Source: Halichondria panicea (taxonomy: Eukaryota > Porifera > Demospongiae > Suberitida > Halichondriidae). From it: a stretch of 64,000 nucleotides of DNA. The translations under genes were made by a program, and so were the position numbers. Shown piece after piece: positions 37,229-47,639 of the stretch. Position 1 is the stretch's first letter. The number at the start of each line of letters is the position of its first letter. The notes beneath the pieces are model-generated. The model saw nothing but the letters and a program-made list of their open reading frames with translations. It ran no database searches and was not told where the DNA came from. The stretch is taken from positions 3,971,899-4,035,898 of the forward strand of contig NC_087377.1 in assembly GCF_963675165.1 (NCBI RefSeq), in the 5' to 3' direction.

Positions 37229-38926
37229 CCTCCCCTCAATCCACCCTCACGCCCCCTCACTCCATCCACTCAGATGTTTGGAGTATCTGTGTAAGTACTC
37301 CACCGAGAATCATGGTATCAGTGATAGGGACCATCACTATCGCACTCCCCTACACATGGCAGTCATCACCGATCACCCCGGCAATGTGCAGAAACTACTA
37401 GACGCTAAGGTGTGAATCAAATGCTTATCTCCACATAATTAGAGTCCTAGAATTTATTTTTCAAGTACGCAGCTACTTCCCCCGCACCTGTATTTATTTC
37501 TCCATGTACTCCATATTTTTCTCTCTTTGATTAATTGTTTGCACATAACAAGTTGCTACATTATTAAACCTCTCCCACACACACACACATACATGCACAT
37601 GCTGCAGGCTGATCTGGGTATCAGTGATGTTGATGGTAGAACTGCTCTTCACTATTCAGTGCTGCAAAGGAAACTATCCTGTGCCCATGTCATCGTGGAC
37701 ACTGTGGTAAGCTATAATAGCAGTACCCCTCTCTCTCTCTATGTTATTGTCTGTTTTTAAATGGGGGGGTAGATGTGTGTACGTGTACAAGTCAGTGCAT
37801 AGCTTTGGATCTTCACATTGAACGCCCTAGAGTTAAGTCTTAACGTTTATAAGAGAGCAACCTATAGGAGCTCCAGAAAACAACTTAAAATTGAACGATC
37901 GATCTAAGTAGAATTAAGTTATGTGTATAATTATGTGACCCCTCATGGTATGCTATAATAAACTATACATGTACTTCATTTCGTATCTATTGATAGTCAC
38001 TTTCCCCCTCCCCATCCTATGTAGCCTAACGATGTGAACCTGGTGGACACAGTTGGATGGAGTGCACTACACGTAGCCTGTAATGATAACAATCTTGAGT
38101 TTGTCTCACTCCTAGCAGCCAGTCCAGGGTGAGTGTCTATACTGTACATTCAATGCTTTGTCCTGAAACCACTTCACACATGCACACTATTAATCATTGC
38201 ACTTTGTTTACCAGGGTATAAAGTTTTGCCTTTTCGTTGATTAAGTATGTACCGTAATATCGCGTGCATGCATGCGCTAGAAAGGAGTTAAAATCCGGGA
38301 AATTCTTTCCAATGGTCTTTTTGCAAAAGTTTATACCCTCGAAAATAGCTACATGTATCCTATGCTGTTTACTTGACCGCAAATACCATTGTTTAAACAT
38401 ACATAATAATTATCGATTGCTACTATTGTGCATGCACATTAATTGTCTTTCTATAGTTGTGATCTCAACCTCAAGGACAAGGAGGGATGCACTCCACTGC
38501 ACATTGCTGTCAAGAGGAACTGCCCTCAGGCCATTAAGATACTGGTTGCCAATGGTGCCAACACTAGCTTCAAGGACAACTCTGGCAAGACTGCTCTACA
38601 GCATAGCATGAAAAAGGTATGCCTAAAACAGACCTATATATACAAGATAGGCTTTGACACAAATAATTGGTGAACCTTTATAGACTGATTACACAGTAAA
38701 AACACTTATGTTATATGAGATGCATCATCGTATTTTAGTGTCATTTTAAGAGTCATTTTTACATTAAATTTCGCGTTTCATTTATGTTACTGTAACGAAT
38801 GTGTTTTTACTGTGTAGTACATACATACACACATCTGTGACGGCTGGTGTAGTAATAATAATTCCCTCTTCTCTGTAGGGCCTAACTGAGTGTATCCAGG
38901 TGCTAAGCTCAAGTGTGTCCAGTTGA
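24469..38926 (+). CDS. kinesin motor - coiled coil - DEP - ankyrin repeat protein (33 exons, 1104 aa)
   Basis: Exons: 24469-24582, 24977-25134, 25776-25873, 26162-26258, 26405-26498, 26771-26929, 30027-30151, 30517-30592, 31046-31221, 31465-31575, 31865-31934, 32119-32220, 32412-32471, 32647-32723, 33343-33427, 33515-33545, 33646-33696, 33977-34091, 34334-34421, 34578-34652, 34823-34918, 35072-35120, 35386-35479, 35772-35903, 36221-36351, 36448-36554, 36749-36867, 36990-37067, 37274-37409, 37608-37706, 38025-38128, 38457-38616, 38879-38926. All are GT-AG and in phase. The N-terminal motor (about 18-370) has FRVAVRVRP, the P-loop [24 protein letters not shown] and [13 protein letters not shown] charged coiled coil follows (about 385-530), then a Pro/Ser linker, a DEP domain (about 632-730; [11 protein letters not shown]) and some seven ankyrin-type repeats (about 822-1090; [42 protein letters not shown]). 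A plus-end-directed cargo motor is the family expectation. The subfamily was not resolved. Confidence 0.88.
25187..25548. mobile_element. TIR element in kinesin-ankyrin intron 2
   Basis: It begins CAGAGGCGTAGCCAGG and ends with the near reverse complement (cgttacgcccctg). AGTGC flanks both sides. It matches the element at 13873-14306 in the pseudogene, so the insertion is ancestral to both copies. Confidence 0.65.
27525..29624 (-). CDS. intronless multi-pass membrane protein nested in kinesin-ankyrin intron 6 (699 aa)
   Basis: A single 699-codon frame runs antisense within host intron 26930-30026 and is a paralogue of 16310-18397. The N-terminal 220 residues are nearly identical to the first copy ([25 protein letters not shown]). 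The cysteine cluster [17 protein letters not shown] is kept. The membrane half has diverged more, with small indels, but keeps the same hydrophobic plan ([51 protein letters not shown]). No signal peptide is visible; the proline-rich N-terminus is presumably cytoplasmic. The family is unknown to me. Retention of the frame in both copies with amino-acid divergence points to selection on the protein. Confidence 0.85.
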   Translation of the reverse strand: MAYDNPSPYYNEVQYSTNSEDCSPRPGGHAVPQQPPVPPRKQSLRPPNQAVPAQTQQVSCMQPSFPYKSNYDRDACIKSNNLPHATNPSFENSQKMVPYHHSHSQQAPPIAYSAPQHNVKQPHNPSAPSANAFAFTARKESVQMVQGHISVPQNNTAGLGPATQAQCTVRRIRREITVFEEIAVTSVPLGVGHAAVREQPLAIEARVEDSEEVECNVEVEVDSCFEKCMNCCCLAYDCSCTIKIGNLFHKNQFISDTKLKEASREGRKEVKNILFSLLGNALRMVWVILQLIFALLNLSFSIAIFAAGNNELFNIIHLVLSIISTGLVIIDSFVVFYRSCQKTKPKKENHPFDLFRLLITEIILFPLLICNFFEVSLSDGNVDTMATTIIGLVLLAVDSMIFIATVFLIRLYMVIAAIMRLKKHFKDKKFQNYKATVQNSKNYKATVIGYSYFFLVHVIFQMISQVLMFVIISSRIRYDHQNRPGVNPTSGTVIRSTDEMGGVFNQTSGTSVDDVGVYVSPRLWYMMIVMSFLPLFGYFTYFVVTKYWLQEFPALMGFVLAIIKKEDTKEDEGFNSLDEKCYDLHKVNVCIKILLPFKSPFVVLICFAYTTLVVAFFLCAGVQFDGKGLLFFLSIDIQALSIEWSQFVFGAGIFIILANLYVFAIVFVWTCIIIALFIYMVSIIILSFISDYLKKKCSV
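29689..29703 (-). promoter_or_regulatory. possible TATA box of second nested gene
   Basis: The minus strand reads AAAATATAAAAATAA about 65-80 bases before the ATG at 29624, in the same place as the motif at 18458-18471 of the paralogue. Confidence 0.35.
30635..30837. mobile_element. TA-flanked MITE in kinesin-ankyrin intron 8
   Basis: Terminal repeats start CCGTACTACTAGAATGTTTTG-like on the left and end with the near-exact reverse complement (caaaatattctagtaatacgg). TA flanks both sides. The same intron of the pseudogene (near 19300) lacks it and reads straight across (gaataggagctttctac), giving an empty site. The TA target suggests a Tc1/mariner-type origin. Confidence 0.75.
35535..35667. 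mobile_element. mariner-type MITE (CAGTGGAAC ends) in kinesin-ankyrin intron 23
   Basis: The element runs from CAGTGGAAC to GTTCCACTG with TA on both sides (35533-35534, 35668-35669), 133 bases long. The same kind of ends occurs at 50180-50345 and 62563-62723. No coding frame is present. Confidence 0.65.
37185..37227 (+). repeat. (AC)n microsatellite in kinesin-ankyrin intron 28
   Basis: About 21 AC dinucleotides run without interruption, a short way upstream of the exon 29 acceptor. Confidence 0.95.
38692..38814. mobile_element. MITE with CACAGTAAAAACAC ends, last intron of kinesin-ankyrin gene
   Basis: The 14-base ends CACAGTAAAAACAC and GTGTTTTTACTGTG are perfect inverted repeats flanked by TA, 123 bases in all. 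Family members occur at 41186-41323 and (truncated) 51454-51579. Confidence 0.8.
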
Positions 38927-40610
38927 GAACAGTAGACTATTCTATTTCATATTTTGTACATACCTTTACAGAAATGCATTTTTTTACACATTCAAAGAAG
39001 TGTCAACCTGTATTTAATTAGATTTTATAGAGTTTATCTGTTTGTTTGGGCGTTATGCTTGATCAGCAAGTTTACCTTGCGGTCTTGCACATGTGCATTG
39101 TGTGCAAGTAACTGTAGTGTGATTGACAAATTCCCTGAATGGACCAGCTATAAGCATTACCGCTTACATGTATTACTGTGCTCTACAAAATTGAGTGCAT
39201 GTATTTGTAATAGTGTAACCTTACATAATTATTGTAACAACAGTTTATGCTACCTTTCAATATGCACAATGTTTTATAATTATATTATACACAATTGCAA
39301 CGTATGGTTACCATCTGCTATAGACCCAATAGCTAGAGTTGCTATACCCCAATTAACCTTTTACCATGCTGCACGCTTCGATTCACTATAAAGGCCTACG
39401 TAACTGCATGTTATAATAAGCCATCTATAATTATTATTTGCTTGAAAATTAAATAATACTATTGCATAATTATAGAGCCAAATAATTAATTTTTGAAGCA
39501 TATAATTTTCGCGGATTGACCTGAAACCTCGAAAAATGTGAGACCTCTCTACTAATAGGGGGGGTATTGTCATTTGAATCTCTATAATAAGGTGACATAT
39601 TTTCACAGGTATAATTATTTGTTTGCGATTTCACTGTTTAGCTCATTTTTGCTGGCATTAATTTCTGCTAAAGTTGTGACATTAATCTTATTCATAGCGT
39701 TTCACAAATTAATCTTTGAGTACACATTTTTGCGATTTTACTCTCATTCGCAGAAATAGCAGAAACTAATACCAGCAATAAAATCCGGAAAAGAGCAATC
39801 CGGGTACATGTATGTGTAGGTTTATGCTTACCTTGCAAATGAACAGCAATGTTTTTACACTCTTGATCTATAGAGTGTACTAATTATTGGTTGCAATCTG
39901 TTATGTAACTACACACATCCAAGTCGTTATTGAATAATTATGACCCATCAGGTGATTGAGTTGTACCCTTTACCACGCACTTTCACTAAGGGCTCAGGCA
40001 GTGACGTATAGGAAGCAATCTCTCTATGGGGGCTCTAGTTTTTTGAAAAAGTACGGCTATCTACATAGTGCAGCTTAATAATTAAGTCATCTCAGCCTCG
40101 AAAGATGGAGCCCAAGTTCAGTTGCTATATATACCAAGCATGGGTAGACAGCATTGCTGTGTAATAGTGACGTGGCTGCTTGCTTACTGTCTGACTATTG
40201 TGCTTGTCCTTTGCAATTTTTATAGCGTTTATACTTCTAAGGCAGGCTGCTCTGCACCTTACATTGTCCCAACCTTTTGTTTTAAGTTTATGCTATATCT
40301 TGCAATAATAATTATATGCACAATGTTTACAAACTGCTTTTGTTTCTACATAATGTATAATGGTGGTTATCTATACACATTAGGGTATCTTCAGTTTGTA
40401 CCTTTTACCGCTGTGTGTCTCATGTCCATTTATGGTAGTGTGCAGCTAGTTTGAGAGCAGTATAAAGCCACCATGCAATAGGGCACTGTGTTATATATAG
40501 TTGTAGCTGCTCAACTGTAAGCTTCACAGTTCTCATATCAGAAGTACAATTAATTTGCAAGTTTTTTGTTGCAGCTAGACAGACCCAAGTTCAGCTGCTA
40601 TATAGCAAGC
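38927..40610. other. spacer with decayed first-exon copy
   Basis: Most of it shows no coding signal. At 40140-40215 there is a degenerate duplicate of the signal-peptide exon found at 40611 (atgggtagacagcattgctg and following), frameshifted by inserted bases. The flank around 39130-39330 is repeated at 49010-49560, showing that the spacer was duplicated with the downstream gene. Confidence 0.65.
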
Positions 40611-43600
40611 ATGGATAGACAGCATTGCTGTGTAATAGTGGCTGCTTGCTTACTGTCTGTTTTTGCCCTTTGTGTGGGCCAAGCTCCAATAGCTATCTGT
40701 GAAGAGGATTTTTCCGATAACTTAACGTGTGAGACAATAGCGGATAGGAGGCGCTGCAGCTTCCCCAGAAGTGAACTTTGCAACGATCAAATGTTGTGTG
40801 ATGATGAACGTGATGAAGGGGTAACCACTGGAACTGGATTGGACTGTGAGATTTGTATTGGCTAAAACATTCATATTTCTGCATTGCCTATAGCAATTGA
40901 GAGTATACATTGTCGTGCATAATTATACATTTTACTGCAGCTACATTAAAATTACAGTGAATCATTACTTTTGTTGTATTGCAGGTGATGGTAGTCTCAC
41001 TGGTCGCAAGGCTGCTGACAATGGCAAAGTGGAGCCTGGATTTCTGTGTTCTAATGGCACTATCCTGGACCTGGTACAACTGTGTGATGGCATGGCCGAC
41101 TGTGAGGGTGGAGATGATGAGACACACCCTCTCTGTGCAAGTAAGCCTTTTATTGGCTAGTATATTATGCACTTGTGCATGCATACACAGCAAAAACACT
41201 GAGATGCATCATCGTATTTTAGTGTTAAAATGACAGAAATTTATGTTGTTTTTACATGAAATTTCAAAAGATGTGTTTCATTTAACAAGTTTTATGTTAC
41301 TGTAATGAATGTGTTTTTACTGTATCAGAATAAAATTGTTAAGACTCTGCCAATATAAATGTTAGATTAAAATCTACATTGAAAGTACACGAGAAAAGTT
41401 ACTCAGAGGAGGTATATTGTGTGACTTACCTGCATGCAACTTACTTACATGTGATAGCATCCCGTTGTTAAGCAAAGTAATTTTGTTTGTGCACTAGTAT
41501 CTAGACATTGTTTTGTCGGTGTCCAGAAGCCCTCAGCCACTTGTAGTATCACCTTCGCTACGCTCGGGATATTAATTAATCAGTGCTTTGGGCTTCTAAA
41601 TCCCATAGACCTTCCAAAACAGTGTCTATTTATAACTTTTATACAGACAAGTGTCTGTTTCCCTACTATGGAGGATGTTTTCACACAAGAGAGTGCCATT
41701 CCACGGCTAGAGAAGCAACTTGCGGATTATGTCGTCCAGGGTTCGCAAGAGATCCTAGGAATTATGAAACTGGCGAATGTGTTGGTATGTGCTTAATTTG
41801 TAATGTGCATTACATTGACGTATACCTGCATGTTAAATGTAAACTATAAGGTTGGAATCATTATTAGCTACTTTAATTTGTGCATGGTATGAAAGTTTTG
41901 CTATTCACATGCAGAGGCTCGTTTCAGCTTCGAACGTACAGGGTACAGTCTGTGCGAAAATGAGCAAATAGCAGTTGATATGAGACTTGAGACAACTGGA
42001 GTTCTTGATCAGAGAGTGGTATTTGATGTCAGGGTAATTGGTGGAACTGCTGGAGGTATATATATGTCAATTATTCTGAGTCATAAAAGGATTTCACCAT
42101 TTTCACAGTTGGTAATGACTTCAAATTTTCAACAAGTCAGCTTGTATTTGATAGATTTTCTGGTGGAGGAACAAGTAGAGGAGTAGTTATTAGGGCTGTA
42201 CTCGACAGTGTTTCTGAAGGCAGTGAAACTCTTATCTTAGAAGCTTCATCTGATGATAAGTCGCTCACTACTAGTACTCGTGTTACAATCAATGAGTGCT
42301 CTTCTAGGGCAGGTAGGCTTGATGAAATTATACTGCTAATTATTTTAGAAATGATAAAAATTGCTAATTTAATTGTGACCGTACAGAAAACCTGTTCACT
42401 GTACAATATTCAAGTGCTTTTGAAAGTGCTGGTTTCTTAACGACAAATGTACAATTGGCCAGTGGAGTTGGTATTCTGACAGAGGATCTCATAATTAACA
42501 TATCCACCAGCTCTGGATCTGCGATAGGTAAGAAGTATATCACAAGTCTCATCTATACTTATTGTATACTGATAACACCTTTCACTATTCACAGGCAACA
42601 TTGACTATCAAGAGACACAGTTGACTCTCACCTTTCCTAGCGGAAGCCGAGGAGGAGATAGGATTCCATTTTTAATCTCCTTAATTGATGATAACATTGC
42701 TGAACGACGAGAAAGTTTCGTTATTAGAGCTTCAGCAGGCGGAAATGGAATTGGGATATACTCACGATCATCATACACTCGAAGTTTATTCATTAGAGAC
42801 AACGATCGTGAGTTGTTAATTCAGTCGATTTCTGAATGACTGTGGACCATATGTGTTGTTTTAGATTTTGGTAAATGTGTATTGTAAGTTTTACCCTGTT
42901 CAACTGATTTCAGGGTTCATAGTTGAGTTTGAGCACCCAAGTTACACTGTACGAGAAGGAGCGAGTGTGGAAGTCTGTCTGGTCAACACCACTAGTCCAG
43001 AAAGGATCCATAGCTTCACAGTGCAGTTCTACACTTCATATGACTGTGATACTTCATCCACTATTACAGTAATAGATGATGCAACAGGTATGATAATTAT
43101 TATCACATGCACAACAATTTAATTAAACGTTTATAAGGTTTTGTTCTTCCATACAGCTGACTTGGACTATGAAGCAGTGTACAGGGAAGGTGATGTCATA
43201 TTCCCACCTGACACTAATCGAGCATGCACGATTATCAACACTTACCACGATAACTTGGAGGAAGGAGTGGAAAAGTTCATTGTAACAGCGGTACGTAGCA
43301 GTGGAGTTGGACAGGCCTCTCAGTCTTCTCCACACACCACTGATATCTTTATTGTGAATGTGAATGGTAGGTGCATGCATCTGACTAAGAGAAATGATTA
43401 AAAATTATTACGCATGCAGTGGATCCAGTGACAGTATCAATTGAAGAGGCATTCTATTCTATTACTCAACCTGAAGATTCTGTGGAAATATGCATAATTG
43501 CTTCTGAAGGCAGCCTTGATGAAACAATTGCTCTAAACCTACTAACACAATGTATAATTATATCATCCATGCAGCCATATTTTCATGTTTTACCCTACAG

Positions 43601-46600
43601 ATCAAACCGCCATGGACCTAAGGCTTTCTGCTACTGTTAAACGCATATGCTTTTCTTTTACTTTTTCAAACAACCTATTCTCCAGAAATGGTCGTATGGA
43701 AACCATACAAGCTGTGATTGTATCTGATAATCGTCGAGTGACTCTTGACCGATTTCAAGCGGAGATAGTATTGTTTGATGGAAGTGGTGGTAAGTCACAT
43801 GACCATTGTATCGTTAAATGTGAATTGATATTAATTGCAGTTAAGGATGAGTGTCCAGTCTTACTTGACCCTGCCGACGGACAAGTTGAACAGTTGCTCA
43901 CTGATGGACAGATTCTCCCTGGCTCCATTGCCGTATACTCGTGTGACGTTGGGTTGGTTCCTGATAGGATACGATTCAGAGAGTGTATGGCTGATCTCAC
44001 CTGGTCAGGAGTCCCACCATCTTGTATTCAAGGTAAGATCTCTAGTCAATTTCGTTGTTGAATTTATTCAATTTCGTAACTATCAGGTGTGGAGGGCTTG
44101 ATTGAAAGTTTGTCTAACGAGTTCATTGTTGGATTTACTTCCTCTTATTCGAGTACATCACAATCTCTTATTGTTACAACAGATGATCAACGAAATGTTC
44201 CTTTTCTTGCTAATGGGAATCAATTTGAGATTGCTTATAATGTTAGGAACACTTATTATACATTTACTAGCATTCCGAGTTTCTATAGAAGAAAAGAGGT
44301 TCACATAAAGGCAAAAGAGGGCGGCAAAGTAGCTATTCATTGCTGGCAAAAAACTGGCTCTCCGTTTTATTCATCTGATATATATTTAGCAATCAATGTT
44401 AGGCCTACGGCTGATGTAAAAGAATATGAGTATTATTCTATACCGTACAACTACCCCAGCTTGCTACACCTTGTTGCTACTGAAGACAATACTATTGTTA
44501 ACCTTGGATCTTCATCCATCTCGCTAGATCGCCTTAAAACACATCAAATTAATGAGAGTGAATTGCTTACATCAATCAGAGTTGTCAGCAACAAGCCTCT
44601 TTCAGTTATCAGTGCTAAGAACTGTACTGATATTGGTTTTGTTAATGTTCAATCTTGTGACTACCTAGCTGAACAGTTGTTGCCCACTCACCTATGGGGT
44701 AGAAGATTCCTAGTAGCATCATTTCTTGGACTGAAAAACGGAGAGAGTCTACGAATTTTGGCGTCAACATTTCCTACTCAGGTCACAATTGCGTGTGCAG
44801 GGAGTAACATTCCTCGTGTACTAGTTCTCTTTTCTCGTCTTGGTCAGTGGAGAGATGTAACACTTGATGAGCAGCCTGGGGGTGTTAGGGACAGGTTTTG
44901 TGTAGTAGAAGCTACAAACCCAGTGTATATAATTCAGTTTGCTCGAGTTAGTGTGGGTGATTCTTACATGATGACCATTCCAGCTGTTGAACAATATGGA
45001 GAATTTTTCACTGGCTTCTATGTTCCAAAATTTTCTTCTTTTAATTTTGTGAATCTCTATGTGACACCTGAGCATTTTGTTCGTGGAGGGATTCTTGTTG
45101 ATGAAGATGCAGTGTTGGATTGGACAACTGTACGATGCGCTAGTGGTGAAATTTGTGGGTATATCTCAAGACCTGTTTTATTAAGACGACATTATCACAC
45201 GATACGGCATCAAGACCCCAGAGGAAGAATAGGAATATCAGCGTACGGATTTGATACTGGGCGGAATAGCACATATGGCTATCCTGCAAGCATGTACATA
45301 CCATCTCCACAAGGTAAAGTGATTTCTTCTAATCAAGTTACTCATGCAATCCTCAGGTGTTGACGAATGTGTACCAAACTTGGATATTTGCAATCCTAAT
45401 TCCCAATGTATAAGTGTGAATGCACATTACGAATGTGTCTGTAATAATGGCTATGAGAAAAGAAGAGATGAAACCTGCACCGGTAAATAACACTGACGTA
45501 TAGGTTCCATACAAATAAGGAAATTGTCTCTGAATGCAGATATTGATGAGTGTGCAGTTGGTACTAGTGGCTGTGATGTCAATGCTTACTGCACTAACAC
45601 TATTGGTGGGAATAACTGTACCTGCAATATTGGCTTCATTGGAACTGGGAGAACATGTACTCCAGGTGTGTATAATTATGTGCTCTCGATCAAGCTCTGT
45701 CTAGAATAGTTTTAATATTGTTTTTTGAACAGAATCGGATTTAACTGAATTCGAGGACTACTTGCCATTCATCAGGGATAAAGAAGAAGCGATAAAACTA
45801 AGTGATGACTCATGTCAAAATATTACAGTACCTGCCATTCCTATTGGACCTGTCGAAGTCACTCAAATATGGGTAATGAAATAACTGCACACTGCAATTA
45901 TTGTTTTCTCTGATGCAGATCTGTGAGAATGGAGTCATTTCTATTGGTGAAAGACCCTTCAATCTGTGGAGACCTCAATGTTTCCCCAGTGACAATCCAC
46001 TTATTCAACAGGCAAACATCTTAGCTCCATTCTGGAATGATCACGAACCAAATCCAGGTCTTGGAGCTGTGAAATATCAACTTTTTAATAAAGGTCCCGA
46101 TCAAAGTAACCAAGGCATTAATAGATTCGTTGCTCATCAGCAAGGTCTGAAGGAGTTCAGAGGTGAATGGATGATAGTTGTGAGCTGGGAGAATGTGTCA
46201 CCATACACTCGATGCAGTGATGTTCAAGTGAGTGCACAATTTGTTCAGCATATATATTTTATCTATAGTATCTATTTACAATGTATATGTTCTTATATAC
46301 ATCTAGGTGGAACAAAACTCCTACCAAGCTATAATTATCTCTGATTTTATAACAACATATGCTGTATTCACGTATGATGCCAATGCATTGAACTGGTTTA
46401 GTATTTGTGATGATGTGTACTCTGTTATTGGTTACAACTTTGATCAGAGGACCGCGAATTCGTTTAATCTTCCATCATTTCAAAACCATCGTTTCAGTGG
46501 ATCAAGTAATATCAAACAAATTTCTCTAAAATTCCAGGCCCAAGGTGTCCAATGGGCCAACCTGATCTATCTCATTGGTAAGGATGAAAGCCCCATACAA

Positions 46601-47146
46601 CGTTCAGCAGCTGAATGTGTGGCAATGGGAAACCGAGATGAGAGTCAGTTTATGGACCGTGGTGTCCGTGTGGAACAAGGTCTGTCGTGTCCATGCTCAG
46701 TAGAACAAGCATTCCAAGATCGAAGATATATCCACGCTGCTGCTTATCTGGCTGAGATCACTGGTGACGAAAGATTCCTCTCCAGGAACTGTTTTGTACA
46801 AGTGTTTAGGCCTCTCAGAGCTAATAGAGGTGTTCACATGTGCTGCTACAGCACAAGGTAAAGAGTATGTATGCATATAATTATAGGCGTGTAATTAATA
46901 TGCTTTTTCAGTGAGGAGTCATATGGAGCTCTGTTAGGGTCACCATTCCAAAGTGAAGCAAGTTCTCCATTACGATTCCATCCCTACACTGAGCGTGATG
47001 ACTATTTGAAATACGACTACCACTTTCAAAGGAGCTGTTGCTTCGGTGAATCAGACAACATGTGCCCAACTTACACCAACCAGCGCAGAGCCGACGAATG
47101 CAAGAGCTACACACCCTCAGAGTTTGGTAAGTTCTTATTTAAGTAA
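40611..47146 (+). CDS. secreted mosaic protein, copy 1: LDLa/Calx-beta/CCP/IgGFc-binding/EGF/NIDO/AMOP, 3'-truncated
   Basis: Exons: 40611-40845, 40985-41140, 41647-41784, 41915-42055, 42109-42312, 42387-42527, 42595-42807, 42914-43087, 43157-43366, 43420-43551, 43601-43789, 43841-44032, 44087-45313, 45357-45482, 45540-45665, 45733-45872, 45919-46227, 46307-46857, 46912-47126. All phases agree over about 1606 residues. Order: signal peptide ([16 protein letters not shown]), LDLa-like cysteine modules, a cysteine-rich module, four Calx-beta-like domains, a CCP/sushi domain, an IgGFc-binding-type domain in one 1.2-kb exon, two EGF domains (DIDECAV), NIDO and AMOP. The VWD and later exons of the full-length paralogue at 50868-63142 are absent. 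Reading through the last donor adds six residues and a TAA at 47144-47146, so a shortened secreted protein is possible. Otherwise this is a 3'-truncated duplicate. Confidence 0.75.
41186..41323. mobile_element. MITE with CACAGCAAAAACAC ends in intron 2 of mosaic gene copy 1
   Basis: Same family as 38692-38814. The left end is CACAGCAAAAACAC and the right end GTGTTTTTACTG, with TA at the edges. The internal sequence (gatgcatcatcgtattttagtg) is shared. Confidence 0.75.
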
Positions 47147-47239
47147 GTACTAGATCTAGTCATGCATGTGCTCAATTAAGGTGTGGCTTATAAGATGAGC
47201 AGTGTTGTTGTGTCATCTGAAAATTAATCAGTCGTAGTA

Positions 47240-47367
47240 CCGTATATAGCGGGTAATTTTCGTGGGGTAAAATATTCGTTATTTTCGTGGGCAAGCTGAC
47301 CTCCTGTTTTCGAGAGTTCGAGCTAGTAGAATGAAATTTTTACCCCATGAAAATTACCTGCTATACG
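47240..47367. mobile_element. MITE with 30-bp inverted ends, 128 bp
   Basis: The left end (CGTATATAGCGGGTAATTTT...) and right end (reverse complement CGTATAGCAGGTAATTTTCA...) match over about 30 bases, flanked by TA. It lies after the truncated mosaic gene copy 1. Confidence 0.7.
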
Positions 47368-47424
47368 TAGTGATTCATTGCTGTTGATTTTCCTCAGCCT
47401 TAGTACATGCTTAACTCTTGGTTG

Positions 47425-47520
47425 TGTTAGTAAAAAAAATAATGTCCCTCTTCTCTGTAGGGCCTAACTGAGTGTACCCAGGTGCTAAGTGTTCAAGTGT
47501 GTCCAGTTGAGAACTGAAAC
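47425..47520 (+). pseudogene. duplicated last exon of the kinesin-ankyrin gene
   Basis: The acceptor and final exon (tctctgtag, then ggcctaactgagtg...) of the gene ending at 38926 recur here with small changes, including two extra bases, far from the rest of the gene. It marks the start of a duplicated unit and has no upstream exons. Confidence 0.85.
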
Positions 47521-47639
47521 TATATTTTAGACTATTAGTGTTTTGTATGTGTAGCTATATGCCTTGCAGAATTACTGTGATACAGTTTTCAGTCTGGTGT
47601 AATTACCTCTTAAAAAGTATACACTATATTCATGCAATG

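Noticed and set aside
37161-37269. Long histidine/threonine or cysteine/valine frames over the AC repeat
   Set aside because: These are translations of the microsatellite, not genes.
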